64,000 nt of DNA from Bretschneidera sinensis (Eukaryota > Streptophyta > Magnoliopsida > Brassicales > Akaniaceae), in the NCBI GenBank assembly GCA_023935145.1, contig CM043698.1, forward strand, positions 83,599,501 through 83,663,500, given 5' to 3'. Shown here in pieces: positions 21,870-33,365 of the stretch. The translations under genes and the position numbers were made by a program. The notes under the pieces are model-generated. The model saw only the letters and a program-made list of their open reading frames with translations, was not told where the DNA came from and ran no database searches. How positions within the stretch are numbered: position 1 is the first letter of the stretch; each line of letters opens with the position of its first letter.

Positions 21870-23096
21870 AAATACTCAGTACTTTGACTCATTTCAGGGG
21901 TACATCTGTTGAGGATCCACACTTACACCTTCGGGAATTCTTTGATCTCTGCAAGTTTCAGCACATCCGGGGCCTAGATCAAGACGGAATCAGGCTAATT
22001 CTTTTTCCTTTTTCATTAAAAGATAATGCTAAGTTGTGGTAAAATTCATTGCCTGCAGTTTTTATCCACACTTGGGAAGAGTTGTCCAGTAAGTTCCTAA
22101 AGAAGTTTTTCCTAGCATAAAAGATAAGACAGATGAGGAAGGAGATTCAATCTTTCCAACAGAAGGATGGAGACTTTTTCTTTGAAGCATGGGGACACTT
22201 TAATGAGCTGCTACTCAAATGCCCACATCACAATCTACCTCAAGATGAACTGGTACAAGTTTTCTATAAAGGTTTGAGTGATACAAATAAAGGTATTGTG
22301 GATTCAGGTTATGGAGGTGTGCTGATGGAAAAGAGCAGTGAAGAAGCCATGGCGCTGTTTGAGACATTAAGTGAGCACACCCAACAATTTTCATCTAGAA
22401 GTAGACAAGGAGTTAAGAGCAAGGGTATGTATGAGGTGACCTTAAACGGTTGATCTTCAAATCAGATGGCTGATGTGGAAAGAAAGCTAAATATGCTTGT
22501 AAAAGCCATGACTAGTCAAAACATCTCACCTAGCCCACAAGCTACACAACTCCAGGTATGTGCTATATGTTCTCATTTTAATCACACTACTGAAACTTGC
22601 CCTTTGTATTCATCTGCAGATCCAGAGCAAGCAAACTATATGCGACTGAACAACTATACTCCTAAGAAAAATCCATATACCTATAATCTTGGATGGTGAA
22701 ATAACCCCAACTTCTCATGGAATAACAATCAGAATGCCTTGAACCTTCAAGGGCAGCAAAGAAACTCCCAACCAGCAGCCTAGTTAGTTCTGGAATCAAA
22801 GAAAAGTGACCTAGAGAGTCTTGTAAGGCAATTGGCCACTCAACAACAGCAACTAATGACTTCACAATATCAGTTTAAGGCAGAGGAAAGATAATTTTGG
22901 ACTAAGCAAAGACAAACAAATGCAAAGCATGAGCAAACTATTCAAAGACTGGAAGTACAAGTGGGGCTATTAGCTAAGGAGCTAAGTGAAAGAAAGCAGA
23001 GTGAATTTCCAGTCCAAACACTACCTAATATAGGAGGACACCAGCAACTGAAGGCTGTTACAACTCTCAGAAATGGTAAGATCATAGGAACTGATG
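21870..23096 (+). pseudogene. Gag of element C
   Basis: Broken plus-strand frames give the retrotransposon gag domain: THFRGTSVEDPHLHLREF, LFPFSLKDNAKLW, MRKEIQSFQQKDGDFFFEAW, HFNELLLKCPHHNLP. A zinc knuckle CAICSHFNHTTETC follows at about 22559-22600, then a glutamine-rich, probably coiled-coil tail (LATQQQQLMTSQYQF). Clear stretches are 22133-22453 and 22466-22699. At least six stops interrupt it. The reading continues after the solo LTR at 24544. Confidence 0.85.
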
Positions 23097-23101
23097 AGCC
23101 T
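23097..23101. repeat. Target-site duplication of solo LTR G, left copy
   Basis: AGCCT, repeated exactly at 24539-24543. Confidence 0.9.
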
Positions 23102-24538
23102 TGATTACGCCCAAAACATAACGCGGTTATTATAGTACAGTTTTGGGGTGTCGATTCCAAAAGGAAACAAGTTAAGTACAACAGAAGGTGTAAACCTCAA
23201 CACAAACGATAAAAGATTAAAAGGATAAAATCTAAGTTGTTTTGACGAAAGGGTAATTTTGTAAATAAGTTTAAAATAAAAATGACAACAAGGTTCCGAA
23301 AATCCTCCCTAGGTTCGTTGCTCTAATCCTAACTTGATTCAGTTGTTTTTATCTCGATTGCAGGTTTCACATCCCAAATAAGCAATCGGAAAATATTCAA
23401 TTAAAGCGCATTTATAAATCCTAATGTAATCGCTATGAATTATTCTTTACTTTCAAGCACACATGACCTAACTTATAAATTATCAAGAGACGACGATATA
23501 TCTAAAATGACAATACCGTAGCAATGGACAAATCTATAAAAGAGATCTACCGGACTCAATCACACCCAAACAGGTACACATAAGAAAAGTTTGACTGAAC
23601 TTATATGGAAAAGAAGCATGTAACCACCGGAGTTATAATAAATCTACTAATTAAATTAAGAATAAAACATAACAATATTTAATGAAAATAATTCCAACTA
23701 TAACCAAATCAAATAAAGGAAAAATAAGAACAACTACACCTAGGGATTCATCCCTTCACCTTGCTTGGAGACTAGCCGGCCATGGGGCTCATGCGTCCTC
23801 AAGTTGCCTCCGGCCTCTCGACGATCATCTCTCCTGACCTTCAAACTTTAAACTTCGGGTTCCTCCTAAAGGCCCTCTGGATTCATCCTTGATTGATTTT
23901 CAAAGCTAAAGTGAAGTGGGTCTTATATAGGCAAATACCAAGAGTGCAATGTGTTTCGCATCCAATGTGGGATGTGGGATATAGAAATGTGTTTTCCAAC
24001 TGATGTGGGATGTGGGATTTAAGCCCAAAATCACGCTGAAATCCCGCACAGCCCGCACAGCCTGACCTTTGTCTACTAAAACTGCCATAACTTTCTCTAG
24101 AAAAATCATTTTGACGAACCGTAAAATTCTCCAGAAAATAGACTTCCGGATCTTTCTAAGCATATATGGCTCATCTCCTAGTTCTTCTTGTATCAATACA
24201 GTTTAATTTTCAAAGATGATTGATCTGTACGGGTAATTCTCGCAATTTAGTGAAACTCTTTCCAGTGCAGGCAGCAGCTGTTGCTCTTTTAAGCCTTCCA
24301 TCTTGTTTTTTCGGAAGCATTCCTTCACTCCAGTATGCCTCGAGTCTTTATGCTTCAAGCAATGATAACTTTTCCTCCTCTTTTGAGCTTAAAGTACCTG
24401 AAAATACACCCGAATAGATCAATGATCCAAGAATGATACTTTAGAGTTGTTAACGTATAAAAGTGCAATTAAAACCTATATCAACCCTAAAGTGATAACA
24501 GTTAAGTACTGTTAAGATGCATTTTACGACTCTCATCA
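23102..24538 (-). repeat. Solo LTR G (1437 bp)
   Basis: Starts TGATGAGAGTCG at 24538 and ends GGGCGTAATCA at 23102 on the minus strand, with a 5-bp duplication AGCCT and no internal region. The end closely resembles LTRs A and B (GTGGAATCGACACCCCAAAG versus TTGGAATCGACACCCCAAAA), so it is a related family. TATA-like TATATAAG is at about 23922-23929 (minus). Repeats of GATGTGGGATGTGGGAT and of CCCGCACAG lie just upstream. It arose by recombination between the LTRs of a former full element. Confidence 0.93.
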
Positions 24539-24543
24539 AGCCT

Positions 24544-25475
24544 GCATAAGCATCTCCAATTAAAACATTCACATCAAGGTAAGTGAAATGGAGAAGGTGA
24601 ATGCACCACCCTTCCCTCAAAGGTTAGTAAAGCCAAAGAAAGAAAGTAAATTGCTTGATATCTTTGAAACTTTGAGAAAAGTATAAATTAATATTCCTTT
24701 ATTAGATGCAATTCAACAAATTCTTGCATATGTTAAATTTTTGAAAGATTGTTGCACTAATAAAAGGAAGTTTCAGGAGCATGAAATAATGGCTTTAACT
24801 AAAGAGTTAAGTGCGGTATTGTTAAGAAAACTACCACCAAAGCTCAAAGATCCAGGTAGTTTTACCATTCCTTGCAGGATAGGTGACTAGCTCTTTGAGC
24901 GTGCACTACTGGATTTAGGAGCGGGTGTCAATTTGCTGCCATACACTGTATTTGAAGCACTAGGTTTGAGGGAGCTTCAACCAACTTCCATCACCTTGCA
25001 ATTGGCAGACAGAAGCATCAAAAGACCAAGAGGTATTCTCGAGGATGTCTTGGTAAAGGTAGGTGAATTTACTTTACTTGTTGATTTTATTGTATTAGAT
25101 ATAAAAGAATATCCTATGCCATTATCCCTGCCTATCATCTTAGGAAGACCCTTTATGAGAACTGTTGATACAAAAATTTGTGTGAAAAAGGGTATCATAA
25201 GTATGAAGGTAAATTGTGAGAAAATAGAATTCAAAATATTTGATGCATTAAAATTACCCCAAGATGATATGGAATGTTTTAATGCATGTATGATGCAAGG
25301 TATTGTTGAGCAAGCTTTTCAGGTCAAGCAAATTAATCCATTAGAGACCACCCTCATCCATAGTTTCACAAGAGTGGAAAAAGAGCCTAAATCTGAAGAT
25401 GTTACTAATGACATCATTGAAGTTGTGCACCTCCCTGAGGCCTCTCCAATGCATCCAAGATCGAGTGATAAGAGG
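24544..25475 (+). pseudogene. Gag end and aspartic protease of element C
   Basis: After the solo LTR the reading resumes with LVKPKKESKLLDIFETLRKV and LPPKLKDPGSFTIPCRIGD, then the protease core ALLDLGAGVNLLPYTVFEAL (the usual DSGA active site reads DLGA in this lineage) and LPIILGRPFM. The frame 24933-25700 is open for 255 codons. Its start at 24933 is an internal methionine-free artefact of the upstream stop, so the true start lies in gag. The protease would cut the Gag-Pol polyprotein. Confidence 0.85.
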
Positions 25476-25700
25476 AAGCTGCATTTGAATGAGCTGGGAC
25501 AATTGAGGCATGATGCATATGAGAACACCAAGCTCTACAAGGAAATAATCAAAGCCTATCATGAGAAACAGCTGGTTAGAAAGGAGGTTCATGGTTCTGA
25601 CAGCAATCAGACATTCACAGTGAATGGACAAAGAGTAAAACCATACTTTGAAATCAATTTGCTACCAAGGGATGAAGATTTGGCCTTCCAGACTGTCTAG
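25470..25700 (+). pseudogene. Integrase C-terminal tail fused in frame to the protease, element C
   Basis: The same open frame (24933-25700) jumps after SPMHPRSSD straight to HLNELGQLRHDAYENTKLYK and FTVNGQRVKPYFE. These match the integrase end of element A ([19 protein letters not shown] and [13 protein letters not shown] at about 40160-40460). RT, RNase H and the integrase catalytic core are deleted exactly in frame. The result would be a protease-integrase-tail fusion. Confidence 0.85.
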
Positions 25701-25939
25701 TATGTAGCCGTACCAAGAGCACTTGAGCCACATGTGGTGGACTTTAAGTGCTACCTTCTAAAAAAGTAGCACTGAAGCTACTACAAAGAGCGTTTGAGTA
25801 GTCCAGATATTGATAAACGTGTAGCTCAAGTGCCTTTAGTGAGGTCAATGGTACTGAAGCCATTGAGTACGGTACACTTCACAGTAGTTTAGTACTTTTT
25901 CATCTTTCTTTTTCAGTTAATTTAGTAGTTTAGTACATT

Positions 25940-26085
25940 CGTCTGTCCTTGCGATCAAGCACACTTCACAGTGCACTCAAACGCAATCTCGCCATGCACT
26001 TAATAGCGCGCAAGCCCATCCACATGCACACACCTGCGTACAAGTGCGATCGAGCACACTTCACAATGCGATCGAGTGCACTTGG
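25940..26085 (+). repeat. Internal motif cluster 1 of element C
   Basis: Contains GCGATCAAGCACACTTCACAG, GTGCACTCAAACGCA, GTGCGATCGAGCACACTTCA and GCGATCGAGTGCACTTG, the same family motif as in the LTR and leader. A TATA box (TATATAAA, 26360-26367) follows downstream, then the env-like ORF. Confidence 0.8.
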
Positions 26086-26359
26086 GACAAAGAGTCACAT
26101 GCCTATTTTAGGTCATTTCATTTTTTCCCTCACTTTCACTCTCACTCTCTGCACTCTCTGCACTCACCACAGCACTTGCACTCTCCGCACTCTCTGCACT
26201 CACAGCACAACTACCACCACATGACCGATCACCCTATGGCGCTATCCCCACCCCCTCACTGCCAACAGGTCCTATTCCCTTCACCACCACACACAGTCAC
26301 TCCCCATATCTCTCATTTTTAGTTGTGTTTAAATTCATTGTTATGTTGAGACTTCACCC

Positions 26360-26367
26360 TATATAAA
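26360..26367 (+). promoter_or_regulatory. Possible internal TATA box of element C
   Basis: TATATAAA in a CACCCTATATAAATTG context, about 280 bases after the internal motif cluster and about 235 bases before the env-like ATG. The spacing is similar to that in the LTR promoter. Function is inferred. Confidence 0.4.
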
Positions 26368-26504
26368 TTGTTTGCTCTTGTGTTCTGTGGACTGTTTTTA
26401 ATTACATTGTATGAGGTTAGCAAACTTTTGGATGGTTATGCCACCACTCGGTTTCCAAGTCGCCCACCACTTGTTCAACACAAATCCTAACTAACATACC
26501 ACAT

Positions 26505-26580
26505 AGTACGATCGAGTGCAATAAGTCTGTGATCGAGCGCAGAAGCAGAGTGCGATCAAACGCACCTTACTGAGATTGTG
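26505..26580 (+). repeat. Internal motif cluster 2 of element C
   Basis: GTACGATCGAGTGCA, GTGATCGAGCGCA and GTGCGATCAAACGCACC lie just ahead of the env-like ORF. Confidence 0.75.
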
Positions 26581-26597
26581 TGCTCCACTACTACAGA

Positions 26598-27753
26598 TTA
26601 TGTCCAGAATTCCTAAACACACTACCTCCATATCCCGCGCTTTGGAAAGCCGAGTATAGTCTTCCCAACCCACTTTTGAGCAGTAGGAGATCTTGTTCGA
26701 AACCACATTTAACATAGATGGTGACTTCAAGAGCTTTAAAGCCACTCAATAGGCCATTCAAGAGTTCAAACATCGTGGTTTGAAAAGCTTGTTCTAGCCT
26801 GTCAACTCTACCGCCTACACCAGATTCATTATTCAGTTCTATGAGAACCTCGAATGACTACAGCAGGCCATATGTCTTATCCTCATCTGTTCAAGACAAG
26901 TATATTGACTTGACATCATCAGATATAGCTGCTACCCTAAATTGTAATGATGAATATCCACTTGAGGGCACCTATTTGGGTGAGTAGCCAGAGTTTTTTT
27001 CCATTTTCGTCATCATTGAGGACATGTGTGCTGGGCAGTATGCAGATAGGCACAACAATGCTGGCAGTCGGTCCAAGTCGCCTCTACAACTTTGGCTTGT
27101 GGATTATATTCTATAGCGCAATGTGTGCCCATTAGGGCACAAGACTTAGAGGCGTGACTAGCTCCTCCAGGCACTGTATGCCTTTCGCAAAGGCTGCTGG
27201 TACTCTATCCTTGTAATCATTTGGAGCCAGATTCATAAGCTCTGGGACCACGTCCATGCATACCAGGTCACCACTGCTAATGCATGGGGTTTCTCGTTCC
27301 CATTCCTCCTCACTTATATTTTCAACAAGAAGTGAATTAAGGGCACCTCCATAGATGGACCAGTTAAGGAGCACCCCTTCTTTGGAAAGAATCAATGGAC
27401 CCAGAGCCAATCATACATGCCCAGAAGACTTCAGGGGCCTGCACATGCTGCTAAGAAGGTAGAGGACGATCCTATAGAGGTCGAGGACCCAGCAGCTAGC
27501 CAGACTTAGGAGGAGGACCATGCTGACATGGGACCCACAGAATACCGGCACATCTTTGAGGAGATGTCCTCCTTTCGGTGTGAGCTAGCTGATATTCGAC
27601 CGGAGGATCGAGAGGTAACATGCCTAGTTCATCAGCGCATAAATGGTTTGGAAGCACGCTTTGAGAGATAAGAAGCAATGCTCCAGGCCATTCTAGATCG
27701 ATTACCTCCCGCCTCAGGAGCCTTATCTTCAGCATCATATAGAGGCCAGTAGT
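26598..27753 (+). pseudogene. Env-like ORF of element C (plant transposon protein domain), ruined
   Basis: Starts ATGTCCAGAATTCC and reads MSRIPKHTTSISRALESR. Later pieces such as NSTAYTRFIIQFYENL, WGFSFPFLLTYIFNKK and ADIRPEDREVTCLVHQRINGL correspond to blocks in the better copy in element A (LVR-stop-FYANAPEHRN, YFPSLITQFC and its C-terminus). It lies in the env-like position of Athila elements. Its function is unknown in the family. Many stops and frame changes make it non-coding now. Confidence 0.65.
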
Positions 27754-27763
27754 GAGAGAGAGG

Positions 27764-27830
27764 TGCACCGTCTGGCTGAAGACATAAAACTTGGCGCTTA
27801 TGGGAGGCACCCCACAACATATCCTTTTAT
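27764..27830 (+). promoter_or_regulatory. Conserved 3' module of element C
   Basis: CGTCTGGCTGAAGACATAAA, then CTTGGCGCTTATGGGAGGCA and CCCCACAACATATCC. Same block as in D (1161-1222) and B (46221-46280). Confidence 0.75.
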
Positions 27831-27930
27831 TTTTATTGTTTTTCATATTTCTTATTACTATTTATTTTTGATATTTTTTGTTTTCCAGTATTACCTTCAT
27901 ATTTCTTTTTTAGGGATAATGTGTGCATCA

Positions 27931-29163
27931 GTTCAAGTTTGGGGGTATGCTATGAACCATGCCAGTCAAGCTAGTTCTCCATCTCCCAGGTCAGCTCTTT
28001 CCATGATTTTTACACGTTGGGGACAATGTGTAAATTAAGTTTGGGGGTACGGGAGACACATTCACACACACTTTGTCCCAATTTTTTTTATTTATTTATT
28101 ATTGTTTAAAAGAGAAGATAAATGTATGTCATGTTGTTTTGAATTTTGGTTGTTCTAAACAAATACTATGATATGATTTCATTAGTAAGCTTAAAATCTT
28201 GAACACATGATCTGATAATATAGTTTTAAAGTTAGTTACTTACTTTAGGCATTTAAGAATTCACATCTTTGATCTAATCTGACACGAGCACATTAGCACA
28301 TAATTGTGTGAGGTATGACATATGATTTTAATGTGTATGTTTCCATGGTTTAACTTAAACTAAATGACTTGTTAGATTAACACTGTGACATAGAAAAGTA
28401 GAAAAAAAAATTTGCACAAAAAGAGAAAAATGCTCATGATAATCATTAATAAACTTTCCACTAAGTAACTAGACCTCTTGCCTTAGTAAGTAGTGAGTGT
28501 TCACATCAAAAGGTGGAAATTATGTCATAATGATCATTAATAAACTTTTCGCTGAGTAACTGGACCTCTTGCCTTAGTAAGCAGTGAGTGTTCACGTCAA
28601 AAGGTGGGAATTTTGCTTGGTAGCATTAAGGCTAGTTAGTTTCGTAGCCTTTTTTACTCAAGTTAGTAAGTCTCTAGGAGTGTCTTTACATCTAATGCCC
28701 TAAAACCATTTGATTTATGAGTCATTAACTCAACACTCGCTACATGGGTCAATTAGAAAGGTTAAAGGAACTAAACATAGAAAAGTCTCATAATAAAAGA
28801 AAGAAATAAAAACTATGCCATCATTGTTCATTCTGATGGGAAATTCGGTGAATCTTGAGACATGGAGACATTACACATTGGAGTTATTTGGAAGCTTCAT
28901 CTTTATGTGCTAATTCACTTTACACTAATTCAAACTTGTGATCCCTTAGCCTGCATCTTGTAAGTAATTAGATTTTAAAATTCTTATTCATTGCGAAGAT
29001 GGGTTTATATTTTAAGCCTGCTTATGAAAGAATATCATGGTTTTATGTGACACCTAAATTTTTGGATACCATGAATAATGGATTTATCTTTGTGTTCTTT
29101 GTTTTTCATTTAGTTTTTAGTTTTGTATTGCTAAGAGACTAGAAATATGTAAGTTTGGGGGTG
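27931..29163 (+). other. 3' non-coding region of element C with three polypurine-like copies
   Basis: AAGTTTGGGGGT occurs at 27935-27947, 28036-28048 and 29151-29163. The last abuts the 3' LTR and is the true polypurine tract. A CACGTTGGGGACAATGTG inverted repeat lies at 28013-28030 and a two-copy 89-bp tandem repeat at about 28446-28612. No coding sequence. Confidence 0.8.
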
Positions 29164-30452
29164 TGATAAGTGCTAAAATATTCATATTTAAGTCCCTTAA
29201 TTTACATTTGTTAAGCTCTTAGTTTGTGATATTTCATTCTATTTTATTTCCTTTATGTGTTTTCTGTATTTTTATAGGTTTTTGGAGAAAATGGAGCATT
29301 CTGGAAATTTCTAGCTTAAAAAGCAAATCTAGGAAAAGCTAGTGTTTGCCTAGTGTGATCGAGCGCAACAGTACCCAAGCAAAGGATCAAGCGTACCTGT
29401 GATCGCGCGCGCAAGAAGAAGGCTCGAGCACACCTGCGCTCGAGCGCACCAATCTGTGATCGAGCACACACGTGCATTAGTGAAACATTAAAATGGTAGA
29501 ACCTATTTTGGAAAGTAGTGTAGGGTTTTGTTTTGCGAGTTTAGGGTTTCCAGATGTTTCTAAACCTTATTAATAGGCCTATAAACACAGAAGGAAGAGA
29601 TGATTCGGATCGAGATTGTGGAGACGAATTGACGACTCTTCTCCATAGTATTTTCGGGTTTCTTCTTCCCTTTAATTTATTTTATGAAGATGTTTAACAT
29701 CAAACTCATGTGTAACTAATTTACTAGTAAGGGCTTAATTGAAGCCCTGGTTATGTTTACTCAATAATTCAGTATTGGTGCCTTTGCGATAGTTATATTA
29801 TGATGCTTAACTTGATTAATGTCTGTTTTCTTGAATTCCTCATATGTGTTTGCCTAATCAATATATTCATGTGGGGACTAGTTAGTTAAATCAATTTGGA
29901 TGACCGAGTCATGGGCTTAACAAAAGTAACAAAAGAAATCCACGTCGGGTTCTTGGGTTAATCAACATGGGAAACCGGGAGTATATACCATGCCTTAGGT
30001 CTCGTGTGTTTGTCGATTTCCACAGATATTATGCTTTCTTAGTGAACAACTTAGTATACACCCTGCTAAATCCTTTAAGAAAGAAAAGAGTTAGAGTATA
30101 CACCATGCTTAATTAGTTGCTTAGGGAAATCAATAGCTTAAGAAGTATATATCATGCCCTTAGGTTGACAAACATTAGGTATTCATGACGTGATTAAAGC
30201 ATTGACATATTGTTTTGTTGTGGTAGCATAATTAGTGGTGGATATCAAGTCCCTACACTTTTATCATTATCGATTCAAACTCAATATTTATTTCTCTCAT
30301 TTTATATTGTGAAATTAATTTTAAATCAAATTTACCAATCCCTGTGGGAATGATCTTGCACTTGCACACTATACTACTATGTTGACCTTGTGCACTTGCA
30401 AGTAAAACGTTCAATTATTTACTTATTAATTTAGGTAGATATTTGTACAACA
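29164..30452 (+). repeat. 3' LTR of element C (1289 bp)
   Basis: Starts TGATAAGTGC and ends TTTGTACAACA. The motif cluster at 29356-29476 includes GTGATCGAGCGCA and CTGCGCTCGAGCGCACC. The TATA equivalent has drifted to TTATTAATAGG (about 29568-29578). Confidence 0.95.
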
Positions 30453-31309
30453 ATAATCAATGAGAACAATTGGGAGGTTAGCTTGCTATCCAATCATGAA
30501 TTAGAATATTTGGTGAATATAAAGAATTAATCAGCATCCAAGATTATTAGTATTTCCGCTAAGACTAGAGAATGTCATTGATCGTGTTTATTCTCAATTT
30601 ATAACTAATTAATTAAATCCCATGGATCGTGTTCATCAATTAATTAGTTAAATTAAGTATAAGGAAAACGCAACCACCTAAATCACAATTTGATTTGAAT
30701 CCTGATTTAAATTCCTATTCAAGAAAGCTTAATTAGGTCTAGATGATTTGTCATCAACCTAATCTCAAATATTAACCTTGACTATCAATAATAGATGGCC
30801 AATCCACAAGCAATAATCAAAGGTACGAAGGATATTGAATAAAAAATAATCTAGAAAATTTCATAAAACTAAATCCACCAAAATATCCAAAACAATCAAA
30901 GTAACTAAGCCAAACGCCCAACAATGCGTTCAGACGCTCATGTTTCACAGAATTCAAATACTATGGTTACAAGCATATTGAAGGACAAAATGAGAAAAGA
31001 TAGAATTTCATCCTAAATTATAAGATGAATCCTCAAAGTCTTGAAGTGATTGATCGTCGTCTTCAATCTCTTGATAAGCCGTCTTGATGAAAGAAACCGT
31101 CTCCTCCTTTAATCTCCCAAAACTCCTCTTGATAATATCTCTCCAAGAACTGTCGTTGTCTCCTTCCTTCTCTAAGTCTAAAATTCCTATATATAGCTAT
31201 ATAGAGATGGTTTTGTAGACAGAAAAGTCTCCCTAGGGTTTTTATTCAGGCTATATGCTTCTACTGCTGTCCAGACCCGCTTCTGCTGCTGTCCAGGCCC
31301 AGTTCGGTT
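30453..31309 (-). repeat. Old gypsy LTR L, right part
   Basis: Continuation of the LTR broken at 20006. The first five bases are the ATAAT duplication of element C. It includes a minus-strand TATA-like sequence (CTATATATAGG, about 31185-31195). The outer end, near 31310, is not defined by any visible repeat. Confidence 0.55.
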
Positions 31310-31693
31310 GTGATAAGAGATATGGTAGTACTACCTTCACAAATAACTCTCAAATGTCATCCACAACCACTATGGTCCCTGTGGTCAAGTCTATCCCAAT
31401 CCAAGTGTGGTCTTCCAGCTTTTTCAAGTAACCTGATCATTTTTCACTTGACTCATGCGATTCTTAAATTGTTTCTCTGTATATGTCGCCCCTTCTACCT
31501 CATTAAAAGTATCAATGATGCGATCCCAAGCCCTTGTAGTGAAAGTGCCTACTGACCTATTCCCTTTAATGATTTCATCATGGCACAACTATATTAACTA
31601 GGCATTTCGATTAGTAGTTTAGGTTGCTTTCTCAACAGATGACTGAGAAGAAGTAGGTTCACTTGATTTGTGTGTAGTCCTTTTCCCTCCCAT
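31310..31693 (-). pseudogene. Myb/SANT-like domain gene fragment
   Basis: Minus-strand reading starts MGGKRTTHKSSEPTSSQSS at 31693 and continues with LCHDEIIKGNRSVGTFTTRAW, then IIDTFNEVEGATYTEKQFKN and RMSQVKND. This is the N-terminal Myb/SANT-like domain (PF12776 type) of plant L10-interacting-MYB-like and Harbinger-associated proteins. Three expected tryptophan codons have become stops, the pattern of C-to-T decay. It is truncated after the domain. Confidence 0.7.
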
Positions 31694-32400
31694 TATATAC
31701 CCAATAGACTAATTACTTTATCATTTAACATACCAAGAACAATAGAACTACACAGAAACACTACCCAAAATGTAGAAATAATTATATATCTCTCACATGT
31801 AAATAGGGTTAAGTTTCACTAATTTGGTATATTTACATGGAACAAAATCTCTACTGCTCATCCTCATAGGTTAATTCTTAGCTTAAGGAACCCAAATAGA
31901 CAGACACTTATGTATGAGAAAAAACAATGAATGCATGCCATGAAAACAAAGGATAATCTAATAGGTTCATCATTGGCTACGGCCTTATACAATGCATGAA
32001 AGAGACCTAAAAACCAATCTTACAAAATACATGAGAGACATCTAATTGAACCTAATGCAATGCATGATAAATACCTAATTTTACCTAATGGAATATATGA
32101 TAGACAAATCATGAAGTAATGATTCATATAGACACCTAACTGGACCTGTTGCGATGCATGACAAATTATAGTTAACCATATCAAGTATAGAAGCATTCAG
32201 TAGGAAATGTAAACAAAATTCCAAGAAGATTAGGTGGGTGCTTAAGGAATATAGTCAAGAGCTAAGGAAAACCACGATACTTCAGTATGCTCGCAGGAAA
32301 GTAAAATATGCTCTTTCTTCTAACCAAATCACTATGTGAAGCCAAAACATTATATAAAGTACTCTCCATTAAAAAAAATGGACTTTAAGGGGATTTAACT
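31694..32400. other. Unassigned sequence
   Basis: AT-rich, no convincing coding or repeat structure. It may be the former upstream region of the Myb/SANT fragment. Short near-repeats of the type CTAAT-GAACCTAATGCAATGCATGA occur at about 31960-32165. Confidence 0.4.
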
Positions 32401-32770
32401 ACAAATTTCTTTTACTAATAATATTTAGAAAACATTCACTATATAAAGAGGATTTAGAGAAGGTTTGGAGTACATTTCTAAGCTTAAGATGTTGTAAATC
32501 AAAAGAGTTTACTAATAGAGCTAAATTGAGAGTTTTTGGGTGTATTAGAAATTTGAGTTGTGAAGTAGAATACACACTTGAAAGTTTATAATACTTTATA
32601 AATAAGAGTGGTTTACAACTAGAGTTAAATTGAGAGCTTTGAGTATATTGAGACTTTTGGGTTATGAGATACTGAGAGTTTAGCAATTTTATTCTTTCTA
32701 AAACCAAAAATGATAATTAAAGGATAATGAGGTTGTTGGTTTGTTGGCAAAAATATTGCTATAGGGAAAA
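32400..32770 (+). repeat. Copia LTR tail related to array K
   Basis: CACTATATAAAGAGGATTTA, then GTAAATCAAAAGAGTTTACT and GAGATACTGAGAGTTTAGCA match the K LTRs, including the internal repeat seen in LTR 3. The LTR head is missing. Confidence 0.65.
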
Positions 32771-33365
32771 AATACCCACCGTCAACAATTAACCAAGTAC
32801 CACAATACCAACCAAAAATCAGAGATTAAATAAAATAACCACCAAGATACGTGTGGAAATAAAATAAAAAGTATCAAATAAAACAACCAATCAAGAACAC
32901 CTGAATTTATATGGAAAACCATTTAGTGTAGAGAGAAAAAAACACAGGGTAAAATAGCAACTCCACTATGTAAATAACGATTACAAAGTTTATGCCTAAA
33001 CTTGAGACCCACAATAATTTGGTAATAATGCAAAATTACCTCTAGGAAAAAATCGTTGCTGTACTACCAACAGCTGAGATTTGAGAAGTCCCTATACTTC
33101 ACCAATATCAGACACCATGATAAGAACTGCAAACCTCGAGTAGCTTGATTCTTTATGACCAAACACTTTGAATAGTACCCTAAAGAACAGTACTAAATTG
33201 TTATAAATTTTTTTCTCTCTTTTACTCTCTCGGTAAAAGAAAGAAAAAAATCTTATTTTTTTATTTACTCAGACGATGAACAATACCCCTCTATATCCAT
33301 CACCCTATGATCTATAACTCACATTTTTCCACCCAAAAAAAAATAACACAACTCTTTTTTATAGG
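32771..33365. other. Probable decayed LTR-type sequence
   Basis: Contains AACACCTGAATTTATATGG, which resembles the complement of a copia LTR block, but no boundary or primer site could be fixed. No ORF of note. Confidence 0.35.

Larger units (their letters stand above)
20007..30452 (+). mobile_element. Athila-like element C, structurally complete but pol-deleted
   Basis: LTRs at 20007-21305 and 29164-30452 and a primer site at 21312-21329. The polypurine tract is beside the 3' LTR. An exact 5-bp duplication ATAAT lies at 20002-20006 and 30453-30457. Coding content is gag, protease, a short integrase tail and a ruined env-like ORF. RT, RNase H and most of integrase are missing. A solo LTR (23102-24538) sits in it. 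In the first 72 LTR bases I count 6 mismatches between the two LTRs, so the insertion is not recent. Confidence 0.95.

Noticed and set aside
27496..27846. Minus-strand ORFs at 27132-27410 and 27496-27846
   Set aside because: Antisense to the decayed env-like ORF of element C. The plus strand carries the recognisable blocks.
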